Shown: piece by piece, positions 47,101 through 55,840 of the stretch
How the letters are laid out: every line of letters starts with the position of its first letter
How positions within the stretch are numbered: position 1 is the stretch's first letter
NCBI GenBank assembly: GCA_964451365.1
Contig: CAYVIB010000004.1
Span: forward strand, 131,357-195,356
DNA length: 64,000 bases
Direction of reading: 5' to 3'
From: CAYVIB01 sp964451365
GTDB taxonomy: Bacteria > Pseudomonadota > Gammaproteobacteria > Pseudomonadales > Cellvibrionaceae
Program-made: the position numbers and the translations under genes
Notes under the pieces: model-generated
What the model was told of the DNA's origin: nothing
Seen by the model: the letters and a program-made list of their open reading frames with translations, nothing else
Database searches by the model: none

Positions 47101-47309
47101 GTTTCTAAGCTGCCTATTCGGCAGTGAACTCTCTCATTCGTTGAGGACAAGGTTTCAGGTATTTCTAAGCTGCCTATTCGGCAGTGAACAGCTGCTGAGT
47201 CTTTTTTCGCTCAATCGCATCTTTCTAAGCTGCCTATTCGGCAGTGAACTCTCGGAGCCTGGACGGAGCGCTGTCAATTAATTTCTAAGCTGCCTATTCG
47301 GCAGTGAAC
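44126..47309 (-). CRISPR. Type I-F CRISPR array 2 (53 repeats plus one stub)
   Basis: The same 28-bp repeat as array 1 recurs with a 60-bp period from 44342 to 47309 (50 copies). The leader-distal left end is decayed: 44126-44152 has one deletion and one substitution, 44185-44191 keeps only TTTCTAA of a repeat, 44225-44252 is intact, 44285-44309 lacks 3 nt, and the copy at 44402 has one C-to-T change. The leader is on the right (47310-47454). Counting the stub there are 53 spacers. The array lies between array 1's ATPase gene and the cas operon and shares its orientation with both. Confidence 0.98.
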
Positions 47310-47454
47310 TACAGTATAACCCGCAAAAAAATAGCTACAACAAACACTTAGACCCAAAACCATCTTTTAACCAATGATTTTTAGTGTTTGAGTAACCGTT
47401 TGATTTTAAACCACTTTTTTAAAAAGCATTTTTGGTTGGTAAAACAGGATCGAT
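47310..47454 (-). promoter_or_regulatory. Leader of CRISPR array 2
   Basis: AT-rich DNA next to the last repeat, homologous to the array 1 leader from the repeat border up to the ATPase-like stop. It shares the TTTTAACCAATGATTT block. It is the expected promoter and integration region for array 2. Confidence 0.85.
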
Positions 47455-47984
47455 TTAAGTGGACAGCAGCTCCTTTGCCAAGCGCCGCGTTTCTCCAACC
47501 ATGTACAGCGGTAGCGATAGCAAGTTATACGTCAGGTTTCCGGCGAGAGTCATGGCGGTAGCGTCTTTTAGAACCGAAGGGGGCTCAGCGTTAAACCTAG
47601 TGCGTGTTTACTCTGCTTCTCCTGGCAAAACTGGTGGAGGGATCGCAATATTCCGATGGCTCCCGACTTAATGTCGATCGGCCGTTCAACGGGTAACAGG
47701 TAACCGACCTCCGCCGCCGCGCTTTTGGCTTCGCGCATCCAATAAAACAGCGTTGGGTTCTGGTAGTAATCCCCTGCGTAAAGCAAATGCTGGCCGATAA
47801 CTCTGCTACCGCGCGCCTTTGTTGACCAGATATGGACCGTCCTCCTGAATGTTCAGCTCATTAATATTGGAGCACCGAACACAAAAGGCCCACATCCATA
47901 AACAGTATTTAAAAACGTTCTCTTTTGTCCCGCGCCCAGAGGAATGCCATTGGCGGAGCTGTGGTGTACTCTGGCGAGCACACA
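47455..47984 (-). pseudogene. Truncated, frameshifted copy of the DUF4143 ATPase gene
   Basis: The minus strand holds, in several frames, segments matching the intact ATPase: VLARVHHSSANGIPLGAGQK, LYAGDYYQNPTLFYWMREAK, SAAAEVGYLLPVERP, LRSLHQFCQEKQSKHAL and the end LLSLPLYMVGETRRL. It covers about residues 285 to the end. The AAA module with its Walker motifs is absent. Its left end abuts the array 2 leader just as the intact gene abuts leader 1. Its right end is joined in frame to the first 24 codons of a PIN-type toxin gene. Confidence 0.85.
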
Positions 47985-48056
47985 AGCAACCACACCGGCA
48001 TCCGGCTCCGGTTTACGCAACTCCGACAGCAGACAGGTATTGAGCAGATAATTCAC
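47985..48056 (-). pseudogene. N-terminal remnant of a PIN-domain (VapC-like) toxin
   Basis: From a GTG at 48056, 24 codons read MNYLLNTCLLSELRKPEPDA then GVVA, the typical N-terminus of PIN toxins (usually MNYLLDTCVISE). The conserved Asp at position 6 is Asn here. After codon 24 the sequence becomes ATPase-derived. The GTG overlaps the antitoxin stop (GTGA), as in intact toxin-antitoxin operons. Confidence 0.7.
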
Positions 48057-48302
48057 AACTCAATTTCCCGACCAGTATCACTGGAGCGGGAAATATTAAT
48101 ATCGGTTTTGGCCCACGGAGAAGCTTGAAAGAAGTCCAGCAAACTTCCTTTGCGCTGCATCAGGCGCTGATAGGCTTCGGCGGAAAGGAAAGCAAAACCG
48201 TCTTCTCCTGACCATGAACAGTGATCACCTGGAGACTTTCACTTTCCGCCGCTTTCACCAGAGCACTGAAGCGTTTTTCGCGTCTTGTAATTGCCACACC
48301 AT
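48053..48302 (-). pseudogene. Phd/YefM-type antitoxin gene with two frameshifts
   Basis: From ATG 48302 (AGGTGG ribosome-binding site) the frames read MVWQLQDAKN, then RFSALVKAAESESLQVITVH GQEK in a second frame, then GFAFLSAEAYQRLMQRKG and on to a TGA at 48053 in the first. Joined, these make a standard Phd antitoxin of about 83 residues: the VITVHGQEK...LSAEAYQRL pattern is the DNA-binding half and the rest the toxin-binding tail. Two single-base losses break it. It lies about 100 bp downstream of csy4. Confidence 0.75.
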
Positions 48303-48400
48303 GTTGACCACCTTTCATTCTGGCTAGACAGGCTAGATTACAGGCCGGGCAATTCCGATTCGCTAGTCCCATATCTTCCCGCCACTAAAGTCCCTTCCAG

Positions 48401-48964
48401 TTAAAACCAGGGGACTGTGGCGGTTTTGGAAAGGCCGTAGCAGTTAAATTCACCCGGCTTCGGCTCTTCGGGTCGAATGGCTTGGTCGATAAACAGATTG
48501 AATCCCTGACCCGTGCTTTGGCTCCGTAGCGTTGCAAATGGTAGATCGGGTTTACGTTCCACAGTGCCAGGAATAGCAACGGCTGCTTGCTCATAAGTTT
48601 CCTGCTTACGCTTCATCCGCCTTCGCCGCATGCGTTCAACATTGGTCTTGAACTGCTTTCGCTGCACACATACAAACTGCGATGCCGGCGGCACAGCTTT
48701 GATCGGTGAGACGCTTGTGTGATCAGCCATTCCCTTAAGCCATTCCGTGCTAAAAAGTGACTCCAAGTCATTCCTCGTTCCGTGCAGACGCAATCGATTT
48801 CCAAGATTTTTAGGCTTGCGCTGGTATTCTGGAAAGCTCACACCAACAGCATCGCTCTGCAACTGTACTAGAGCACGGTGCAACTTACTGTACAACGCGC
48901 CCATTAATATAGTTGGCGTAAACTCAGGATCAGGTAGCAACTGGATTTCAATGTAATAATCCAT
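48401..48964 (-). CDS. cas6f: CRISPR RNA endonuclease Cas6f (Csy4)
   Basis: Cas6f cuts pre-crRNA at the base of each repeat hairpin and stays bound to the crRNA 3' end in the Cascade complex. The 187-residue protein aligns well with P. aeruginosa Csy4: it starts MDYYIEIQLLPDPEFTPTIL, has the catalytic His29 in SKLHRAL, the Arg-rich helix ERMRRRRMKRKQE that grips the hairpin, and ends PFATLRSQSTGQGFNLF... YGLSKTATVPWF. It starts 3 nt after the csy3 stop. It is the last gene of the cas operon. Confidence 0.96.
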   Translation of the reverse strand: MDYYIEIQLLPDPEFTPTILMGALYSKLHRALVQLQSDAVGVSFPEYQRKPKNLGNRLRLHGTRNDLESLFSTEWLKGMADHTSVSPIKAVPPASQFVCVQRKQFKTNVERMRRRRMKRKQETYEQAAVAIPGTVERKPDLPFATLRSQSTGQGFNLFIDQAIRPEEPKPGEFNCYGLSKTATVPWF

Positions 48965-48967
48965 AAC

Positions 48968-49987
48968 CTAACCCGCATCACCGAATACGCCACCACGAAT
49001 CAACGTTGCTACAACAAAATGCTGTTGCTCTAGCTCCGGCGTTTTATCTTTCAAAATCCAGCCATCCAACAAATTGTAAAAATCCATTTTTTGCTTGGGT
49101 TGACGGTAAGCTTTGCCTTGAGTTGTGACCGAGCCATAAGGTTCAACTGCAATAGGCCCCATCTCCCCCGCACCCTCGTACCAGGTATCGATCGTGCGCA
49201 AAGCATTTCCAATCTTCTGCGAGTGAATGGCCGCAACGTCGTTGACTTTGTAAAGAGTTTTACTCTTATCTCCGCGTCCACGCTCCAATATCAATTCCTG
49301 CGATGGAAAAACTTCTTGCCCACCGCCAACTCGAACAAATGCGGTAATCTCCAGTAGCACATGCTGGGTTCCCGCGAGTCCCTGTTCTACCACCTGAGCT
49401 ACGGCATCAAGATCCGGCGAGGAACGCTCGAAGTCACGCAAAGACACACCGAGAGCATCAAACTGCCACTTCGTAATGGGTTGCCCTTCCCGAATATGAG
49501 CAACGTGAATTTCGATCGACTCCGCCCCCAGACGATTACGCCACAGAAAACGACCGTTCGCTAAATTTGTCGCATACCGCTTCGCCAAATGCGAAAAGCC
49601 ATTATTCTCTACGTAGCTGCTAATAGTTTGCCGCAATTTCGACTGATAAGCAGCGTCATTACAAGCGGAGGGTTTTCCAGTCCCAGGCAATACTCGGAGT
49701 GTAAAAACTACTTTCAGGGTATCTGTTTCCGCAGGTAAAGCCGCGACATCGACCGTTTGCAGATTCGGGTTTTCGATGGCGGCATCCAGCTTGGCGGGGT
49801 CCTGATCTTTTGTTTTCAGCCGATTGGAAATGGTACCGCGAACCGATTTTTCCAAAATGCCAACTGCGGTCCAGCTTTTGTGATGTTGTCGATCATTCCA
49901 ATCGCCCGCGTAAAACAAGGCGTCGGAGGGATCGAGTTTACGTTCAAATGCCAAAACAGAAGCGGTTTTGATAGTTTCGTTAGTCAT
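48968..49987 (-). CDS. csy3: Cas7f (Csy3), Cascade backbone
   Basis: Csy3 forms the six-copy backbone that coats the crRNA spacer. The 339-residue length fits. It begins with SVLAFERKLDPSDALFYAGDW, a family hallmark, and has the conserved stretches NRLGAESIEIHVAHIREGQP and VAAIHSQKIGNALRTIDTWY. An AGGA ribosome-binding site precedes the ATG. It follows csy2 by 37 nt and precedes csy4 by 3 nt. Confidence 0.96.
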   Translation of the reverse strand: MTNETIKTASVLAFERKLDPSDALFYAGDWNDRQHHKSWTAVGILEKSVRGTISNRLKTKDQDPAKLDAAIENPNLQTVDVAALPAETDTLKVVFTLRVLPGTGKPSACNDAAYQSKLRQTISSYVENNGFSHLAKRYATNLANGRFLWRNRLGAESIEIHVAHIREGQPITKWQFDALGVSLRDFERSSPDLDAVAQVVEQGLAGTQHVLLEITAFVRVGGGQEVFPSQELILERGRGDKSKTLYKVNDVAAIHSQKIGNALRTIDTWYEGAGEMGPIAVEPYGSVTTQGKAYRQPKQKMDFYNLLDGWILKDKTPELEQQHFVVATLIRGGVFGDAG

Positions 49988-50024
49988 AATATAGTCCTGT
50001 TAGTTTATTAGGTAAAAATAAATA

Positions 50025-51017
50025 TTAATCGGCGTCGAACTCTAATATGCTTGTTCTCATGGCCGCGTAATCGTTGCGACAACGGTATAAACCCTCTTGC
50101 GGTCGAGAATCCGGATACCAAAGCAATTGTTCAGCATTGTGTAAGCGATGGGGGCTTAGCCATTGACCAATCCCATAGAGGCTTTCCACAAAACAAAAAG
50201 GCGTGGTGCTATCTCGAGCGTTCTTTACGGACCCTGCTGGCTGAACATCCGTTAATGCGCCAAACCCCACTGGAATGGGAACGACCCAACCCAACCCTTT
50301 GCGATCATGCCGCCATTCGCCTTTTTCTTCGCTTGCATCACCGCCTTGCCAGCGCCAGTTTATGCGAGAGAGCGAAAGCCAGGCATCCAGGCGGGTGACG
50401 CTTTCATTCTCCTCGCGCAAAGTCTCGTAGCGTTCTTCCAGTACATCTTGCCTTTCCACCAACGTGAAACCAGGAAGCAAGCGCATCTTTAACCTGGAAA
50501 AAAGAACCGCTTTGCTTTCCTCATCTCCACCAAAGGGCAGTAAGTAAGGCATTTGACGAGTACGATTCAGTTCTGAAGGAATTACCGTACCACCGGCAAT
50601 CCGCATTCCGTCCAGGATTTGTTTTACCAGTTCTGCTATATCCTGCAATTGTTCATGCCTATCAAGCGCTTTACTTTGCACCCCAAATATCAAGCTGATA
50701 TCAAGGTGCATGCGGCCCTCTTCCACGATAGCGGCGGTGGTTCCATCTTTGCCAATTGGATTACGAGTCAAACGAAATGCGCTTACAAACCGCTCATCGG
50801 TAGTCTGCTCATCGTAGTCATGCGCAACCACACCGACCGCATTAAATTGTAAATCCAAACCCGCAGCATGAACCTTTCGTTCCAATGCCCACATGAGTCC
50901 AATAAATGCGCTCATTGCAGGAAAACCATGTGTAAGCGGGCTGGAAATAGCATTGGCGTTCTGTACGCGAATTCGCGGAACAACCAGCAGAAAATCGAAA
51001 TAGGGACACTCAGCCAT
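50025..51017 (-). CDS. csy2: Cas5f (Csy2)
   Basis: Csy2 pairs with Csy1 to form the tail that holds the crRNA 5' handle. The 330-residue protein has the RAMP-like N-terminal strand YFDFLLVVPRIRVQNANAIS and the conserved HGFPAMSAFIGLMWALERK, both typical of Csy2. It has a GGAGG ribosome-binding site located inside the csy1 end. It overlaps csy1 by 8 nt, so the two are translationally coupled. Confidence 0.95.
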   Translation of the reverse strand: MAECPYFDFLLVVPRIRVQNANAISSPLTHGFPAMSAFIGLMWALERKVHAAGLDLQFNAVGVVAHDYDEQTTDERFVSAFRLTRNPIGKDGTTAAIVEEGRMHLDISLIFGVQSKALDRHEQLQDIAELVKQILDGMRIAGGTVIPSELNRTRQMPYLLPFGGDEESKAVLFSRLKMRLLPGFTLVERQDVLEERYETLREENESVTRLDAWLSLSRINWRWQGGDASEEKGEWRHDRKGLGWVVPIPVGFGALTDVQPAGSVKNARDSTTPFCFVESLYGIGQWLSPHRLHNAEQLLWYPDSRPQEGLYRCRNDYAAMRTSILEFDAD

Positions 51018-52413
51018 GCTTCACCTCCGAACCCTGATCCTGTAAAGCATGGTTACGATTGAATGTCGCTGGCCATTCAGCATCTATAATTGCCTGTCGT
51101 GCCCAATGTCGATGCTCAATATCACCTACCGGAAGATTTTCCTTGCGCAGAATGTCGTTGAGCCAATTACCAAATCGATGCGCCACTTGATCCGGCCAGT
51201 CTTTCCAGGCAAGTGCCTGTTGAAAGCCCAGATCCTGCTCCTCGAAATCCGGGCGAGCTGGTAGCTCTGCCCGTTCAGGATCAAGCCAAATTTGTTCACA
51301 TAAAACCAAATTGCACTCGGGGCTACGCGTCCAACCGGGCTCGAAGGATTGACGAATTGACAGGCCAAAAGTAGCGAGGCTTTGGCCCAATGCACGCTCG
51401 ATATTCTCACGCCTTTTTCGCGTTTCCATCGTGTTGGAAGGATCGCTTTTAAGCAGTGCTATGAGCTGTTTGACCAAGGTGTTGACACCCTCAAAACTGC
51501 GAAAATAATTAAGCGTTGAATCTATACCTAGATACATTCTGTCATTATTGCTACGCCAAATGGGAGGGCTAGAGGATAGCAGGTAATTCGCTCCTCGCCT
51601 CTCGCTATTTAGCTGGCTAATATTTTGCGGTTTCGTTCCACCTAATTTTTGAACCGCCAATTTTGGATATCGTTTAAAAATATAAGTAGACGGCTTATCC
51701 TCGCTCCTTGCTTTTCTCGCTAAAGAATTTTCCTCCCCAAATCTATCTCTGTGTATTTCTCCATAAATACGGTGTATCAGCGATGACGGATAAAGTGGCG
51801 CGAGTAAATGATAGCTGTCATCGTCCACAGGATCTCCCTCTACAAACCAATACAGCTGTTTCGCAAGGTTGTGCGAAGATAATTCTTCGCATTTATCCCT
51901 ATATAAATCTTTAAGCTGACTTGGATTAAATTGTTCTTTACCCATAAATTCTCCAAGAGCCGCCATGGCATCCGGATCATCCCGTGTCAATATATCAATA
52001 ATTTTTTCTCCCTCAAAGATAACTTGCATGAGCAGATGCAGCTCATATCCTTTCTTATTTACCGCTCCATTGCCGGTGGAATCAGCAATAAACTCCCGTT
52101 CAATAATCGAGTGGCTTCCTACGCACTTCATTTCTTTATGTAATACCGTATCTACCAGAATATTAGTTACATTTTTTACCTTTAAATCAGGATGGACTCC
52201 CTTGGCTACATGAGTGGCTATTTGTACTTGGTCAGAATACTTAGCCCCTTCTAGTAAAATATACTTCACATCGTACTCCTTGATGGCTTTTGCTCGTTCA
52301 TTTTTTGATAAAGCATCCTCCTTCCCTTCAAATTTTCGAAGAGTTTCTTCACGCCGTTTCATTACGTGACTTTCAAGAACCGACTGTATTGCCATTGCAC
52401 GCTTAGTTAACAT
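51010..52413 (-). CDS. csy1: Cas8f (Csy1), PAM-recognition subunit
   Basis: Csy1 is the large subunit that recognises the PAM and, with Csy2, the crRNA 5' end. The 467-residue protein is of usual size. Recognisable segments include HPDLKVKNVTNILVDTVLH near the N-terminus, LGGTKPQNISQLNSERRGAN, in which Csy1 proteins carry a conserved KPQN motif, and the C-terminal FGNWLNDIL. A GGAGGAAAA ribosome-binding site precedes the ATG. It starts 29 nt after the cas2-3 stop. Confidence 0.95.
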   Translation of the reverse strand: MLTKRAMAIQSVLESHVMKRREETLRKFEGKEDALSKNERAKAIKEYDVKYILLEGAKYSDQVQIATHVAKGVHPDLKVKNVTNILVDTVLHKEMKCVGSHSIIEREFIADSTGNGAVNKKGYELHLLMQVIFEGEKIIDILTRDDPDAMAALGEFMGKEQFNPSQLKDLYRDKCEELSSHNLAKQLYWFVEGDPVDDDSYHLLAPLYPSSLIHRIYGEIHRDRFGEENSLARKARSEDKPSTYIFKRYPKLAVQKLGGTKPQNISQLNSERRGANYLLSSSPPIWRSNNDRMYLGIDSTLNYFRSFEGVNTLVKQLIALLKSDPSNTMETRKRRENIERALGQSLATFGLSIRQSFEPGWTRSPECNLVLCEQIWLDPERAELPARPDFEEQDLGFQQALAWKDWPDQVAHRFGNWLNDILRKENLPVGDIEHRHWARQAIIDAEWPATFNRNHALQDQGSEVKHG

Positions 52414-52442
52414 TTTTCCTCCAATCGAGCTTGCGGAATAAA

Positions 52443-55400
52443 TTATTTTTTAATACAGAATCCCAACGCAGGGTGATATTGCCATCCCTGGATACTTTCA
52501 GGAACATTTACTGAAGTAAATTTTGCCGCGCATTCGATAAGCGTCATGTCCTGATCCTGCGCCAGTTCCCGCAACAAAGACATCAAGTCATACTGCCCCC
52601 AGACGCCTATTCCCCTCCCCATTTCCAGTGTTGGAATGGTGAGTCGGTTGGCTTCAGACGTATAAATGGCCGGTTTACCCTTGGTTGGCACTTGATGAAC
52701 GCGGTGTAGAATCAAACCCTCCTCATCGTCATCAGGCAAAAAAACCAGGGTTTCCTCCCTCATCAGGTTCAGTCGGAACGGCTGCTGCTGTGGGAGCACC
52801 CAAGTTAGTGCCGACTGGGGGAATTGCCATATACACGCGGAATTAAGCCGCATGTCAGGTGGCTTTTGGCCGCGTCCGGCAGGCGCGGCATCGAAATCTT
52901 TCGGCTGCATGCAATCTGCCAATCGGGCGTGCTCTAAGTCCACCAGGTTGGTAGTAGCTTTCCACGGCTGGGGATGGGGCTGAACCCGAGGCTTCGCGGT
53001 AATGATCTGGTAATCCTTTGGGTTCAATAATTTTTCCAGGTTGTGGGAGGTCAGGCGAAAAGCAGCTTCCTCCTTCTCAAACCCTGGCTTAACAAATACC
53101 GCTTTTGGATAACCGTTTTTTGCCTTTTCCTTGTAGAAATGGCGTAAGTTTTTATTGAAAATCAAAACATTTGGGGATTCACATCGCTGTTGACGGTGGC
53201 GCTGCACCCGGCCTGCCAGTTGTATCAAGGAACGCATGGAAGACGGTTCGACGATAGCCCAATCGTAATCGTGGTCGCGCCCGACTTCAGTGACGGGTGA
53301 CCCCAAAACAATAAACACATGATTTTGTTCCGGATGGCTGTCAATGAGTGCCCTGATATCCCGCTTTTCATAAACAGCATTTGGAACGCGCCGATTGAGT
53401 GTGGTATCCAGTTGATGTTCGATGGCCGAACGTAAAACCAAGGGAAAGCGCGAATGATATACGCATAAATGAAATCGGAAATTTTCTGGCGCACCCAAAC
53501 CAAAAAATTCCCGTGCCATACTAATAAGTGGCTCAATATTAGCCATTCTAACCAGTCCAAAGCTTACTCGCTTTCCACTCATGGGACACACTTCGTGATG
53601 TTCGCTATGCGCCCTGAGAATCGCCTCATATACAGGTACGGCAAACTCGCGGTAAATGTCTTCTCGTTTACTTGATTGAACTTTTAGTGGAAGCAAATTA
53701 CCGCGGCGGGTGGCACCGTTTTTCTTAATTGCTTTATCCAAATGGGAAACCCGACTAGACACAAACCGCGCGTGGTCTTGAACAAAAAGTGAATATTCTC
53801 CACAAGATATACTTTGCACACTAAATTCATCCACCCACAAACAAGGAATACTCAATTTAGTGTCGCCTTGCGCCCCGAGTTCATTTCGGTTTCGATAAAA
53901 ATGTTTTCTCCCCTCCAAATAAGACTGGAACATTGCTTCAACCAGCGAGGGAGGCAAGGTGGCCGATGATATAACGATACGGCTGCCAAGCAGCCCAGCC
54001 CAATGCACAAGGCGTGTTAGCGCAGGTAAATCATCAATATCAAAATCATCCAATTCGTCGAGAACCAGATCGCTGCTCATTAATCGCAGCATGGGGGCAA
54101 TCTGCCGGCCGGCTCTCTGCGCTTCCGTTGCAGGCATTAGATGATCAATAGTGCAAACAAGAATGGGCGCGGATATAAGCGATCGGATACGCCGATCCGC
54201 CAGGGCTTTAGACAAAACCGGGTGTTCATCCAAAAAACCTTCGTACGCCACATAGCCATCTTCTTCCATTAAATCCTGCGTGGAAGCGGAACCGGATGCT
54301 TCAGCCTGCGCTTCGTAAAACTCAAATAGTGCCCGATTCGCCGAGCCGCCCACACGTATAGCCAGTTCATCTTCGCTTAAACGCAGATCCTCCCGATAAC
54401 TACGCCCGGTTTGCAGCGTCAGGGTGCGAAGTCCTAACGCGAAAGATGCCCGCATTCCTTCGTCCGGATTGGAAAGTGAATACAAAATTCGGGCATTGGC
54501 CAATGTTTTTCCGCATCCAGTGGAAGCCATGTTAACGATGAAAGCACCGCTTTTTTCCGAAGGCTGACGCAGTTCCGCCGCCGCCTCGGCGGCTTTATCC
54601 TGCCAACGGAATTTCGGTGAGCCGCTGCGTTGCGCCAAACCGCGATGGTCGGCTAGCCGAGGCAGATGACGCTCAATATGCGACAAGGAATGAGCTATGC
54701 TACCAGTTAAGCGGGCCACACCTAACAAGTGTTCAGACAAGGTCTGCTTAAGTGACCCGTCTTTATGGGTATTGGCGAATAGTGAATCACCAGCGTCGCC
54801 TTGCACCCTATCCTTTGAATCTGGCGGCAAGGAAGAGTAGTGATGATCCGCTGCCATCAGGCTGAGCCTTGCAAGATGCATTATGTAAGGATTATTTAAC
54901 CAATCCCCTTTCCCCGGGAATTTTGTTAACCGCAGTAGCTTATCAGCGAGCACCGCCGCTCTTTTTCGCCATTTGGGTAACTCAAATGGTAGGCTGGTTT
55001 CAAATGTCCAATAGGGAATCACTGAATCTAGGGGAGATTGTTGTACAATTTCATTCCAGTCAGCATTAACCGATCTTAGTAATTCCGGCAGTTGGTCAGC
55101 GCGAAAATTTTTGCATTTTGCGCCAAAATGTAATTGTCTGTTTTCAAAAGAATCGTAGACAGGAATAACGGGGAGGCGGTGATGAGTTACTACCAGCCAC
55201 GCAACCGCTGACGCTAAAGATGGCAACCCTTCAAAGGGGAGAGGCGTGTGCTCGTCGATACCATCTCGCCAAAACCTGCCTGTTTGAGTCCACGCTGTTT
55301 CATCCTGATCGGCCAGGGAAATCATTCTGCGCAGCCAGCTTTCATCGTCATCTTTGCCAACAAAAGCCAGAAATAGACGCAGCGATACCCATTCGTGACG

Positions 55401-55838
55401 ATAGAGGTTTTTCTCCGAAAGTTTGCCGCGCAATCGGTTTTGAAAAGCAATACTGGCCTTACCCAAATCGTGGAGCAACGCCGCCATTTGTGAAAGCAGT
55501 TTTATATCTTCTCCAGTAAACCAGTTGTTTTCTATTTCTTTCCTTAATGTATCACGGCGAGTAATATTCACCGGCACCCTGCCCTCGTTATCAAACTTCC
55601 TTTTATTTCCCACTACCCATAAAAACTGGCTCCGCGACCGCGAGCGTATCCAATGGCAACTCACTGCCGTATTCTTGGACGCCGTCTTACGCAACATCTT
55701 CTTAACAGTAAGCAATCCATCTTCGGTAATAATAGTTTGCCACGTGTTGTCCCCAATCCGGTTTGCAAACGCATCCAAAACCCGCCGGGTTTTCTTGAGC
55801 GCATTTTTTTCGCACTGGGATACAAATGTCACCATCAT
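52443..55838 (-). CDS. cas3: Cas2-3 fusion: helicase-nuclease with N-terminal Cas2 domain
   Basis: In type I-F the Cas2 and Cas3 functions are fused. The protein has 1131 residues. An N-terminal Cas2 domain (about 1-95) mediates assembly with Cas1; the HD nuclease domain follows with LLHDLGKASIAFQ (His123-Asp124). The helicase has Walker A STGCGKT (about 437-443) and the DELDDFD box (about 596), then motif VI-type QLAGRVQRHRQQ. A C-terminal domain completes it. It begins 2 nt after the stop of the KilA-N gene, which takes the place normally held by cas1. Its ribosome-binding site lies inside that gene. Confidence 0.96.
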   Translation of the reverse strand: MMVTFVSQCEKNALKKTRRVLDAFANRIGDNTWQTIITEDGLLTVKKMLRKTASKNTAVSCHWIRSRSRSQFLWVVGNKRKFDNEGRVPVNITRRDTLRKEIENNWFTGEDIKLLSQMAALLHDLGKASIAFQNRLRGKLSEKNLYRHEWVSLRLFLAFVGKDDDESWLRRMISLADQDETAWTQTGRFWRDGIDEHTPLPFEGLPSLASAVAWLVVTHHRLPVIPVYDSFENRQLHFGAKCKNFRADQLPELLRSVNADWNEIVQQSPLDSVIPYWTFETSLPFELPKWRKRAAVLADKLLRLTKFPGKGDWLNNPYIMHLARLSLMAADHHYSSLPPDSKDRVQGDAGDSLFANTHKDGSLKQTLSEHLLGVARLTGSIAHSLSHIERHLPRLADHRGLAQRSGSPKFRWQDKAAEAAAELRQPSEKSGAFIVNMASTGCGKTLANARILYSLSNPDEGMRASFALGLRTLTLQTGRSYREDLRLSEDELAIRVGGSANRALFEFYEAQAEASGSASTQDLMEEDGYVAYEGFLDEHPVLSKALADRRIRSLISAPILVCTIDHLMPATEAQRAGRQIAPMLRLMSSDLVLDELDDFDIDDLPALTRLVHWAGLLGSRIVISSATLPPSLVEAMFQSYLEGRKHFYRNRNELGAQGDTKLSIPCLWVDEFSVQSISCGEYSLFVQDHARFVSSRVSHLDKAIKKNGATRRGNLLPLKVQSSKREDIYREFAVPVYEAILRAHSEHHEVCPMSGKRVSFGLVRMANIEPLISMAREFFGLGAPENFRFHLCVYHSRFPLVLRSAIEHQLDTTLNRRVPNAVYEKRDIRALIDSHPEQNHVFIVLGSPVTEVGRDHDYDWAIVEPSSMRSLIQLAGRVQRHRQQRCESPNVLIFNKNLRHFYKEKAKNGYPKAVFVKPGFEKEEAAFRLTSHNLEKLLNPKDYQIITAKPRVQPHPQPWKATTNLVDLEHARLADCMQPKDFDAAPAGRGQKPPDMRLNSACIWQFPQSALTWVLPQQQPFRLNLMREETLVFLPDDDEEGLILHRVHQVPTKGKPAIYTSEANRLTIPTLEMGRGIGVWGQYDLMSLLRELAQDQDMTLIECAAKFTSVNVPESIQGWQYHPALGFCIKK

Positions 55839-55840
55839 GA

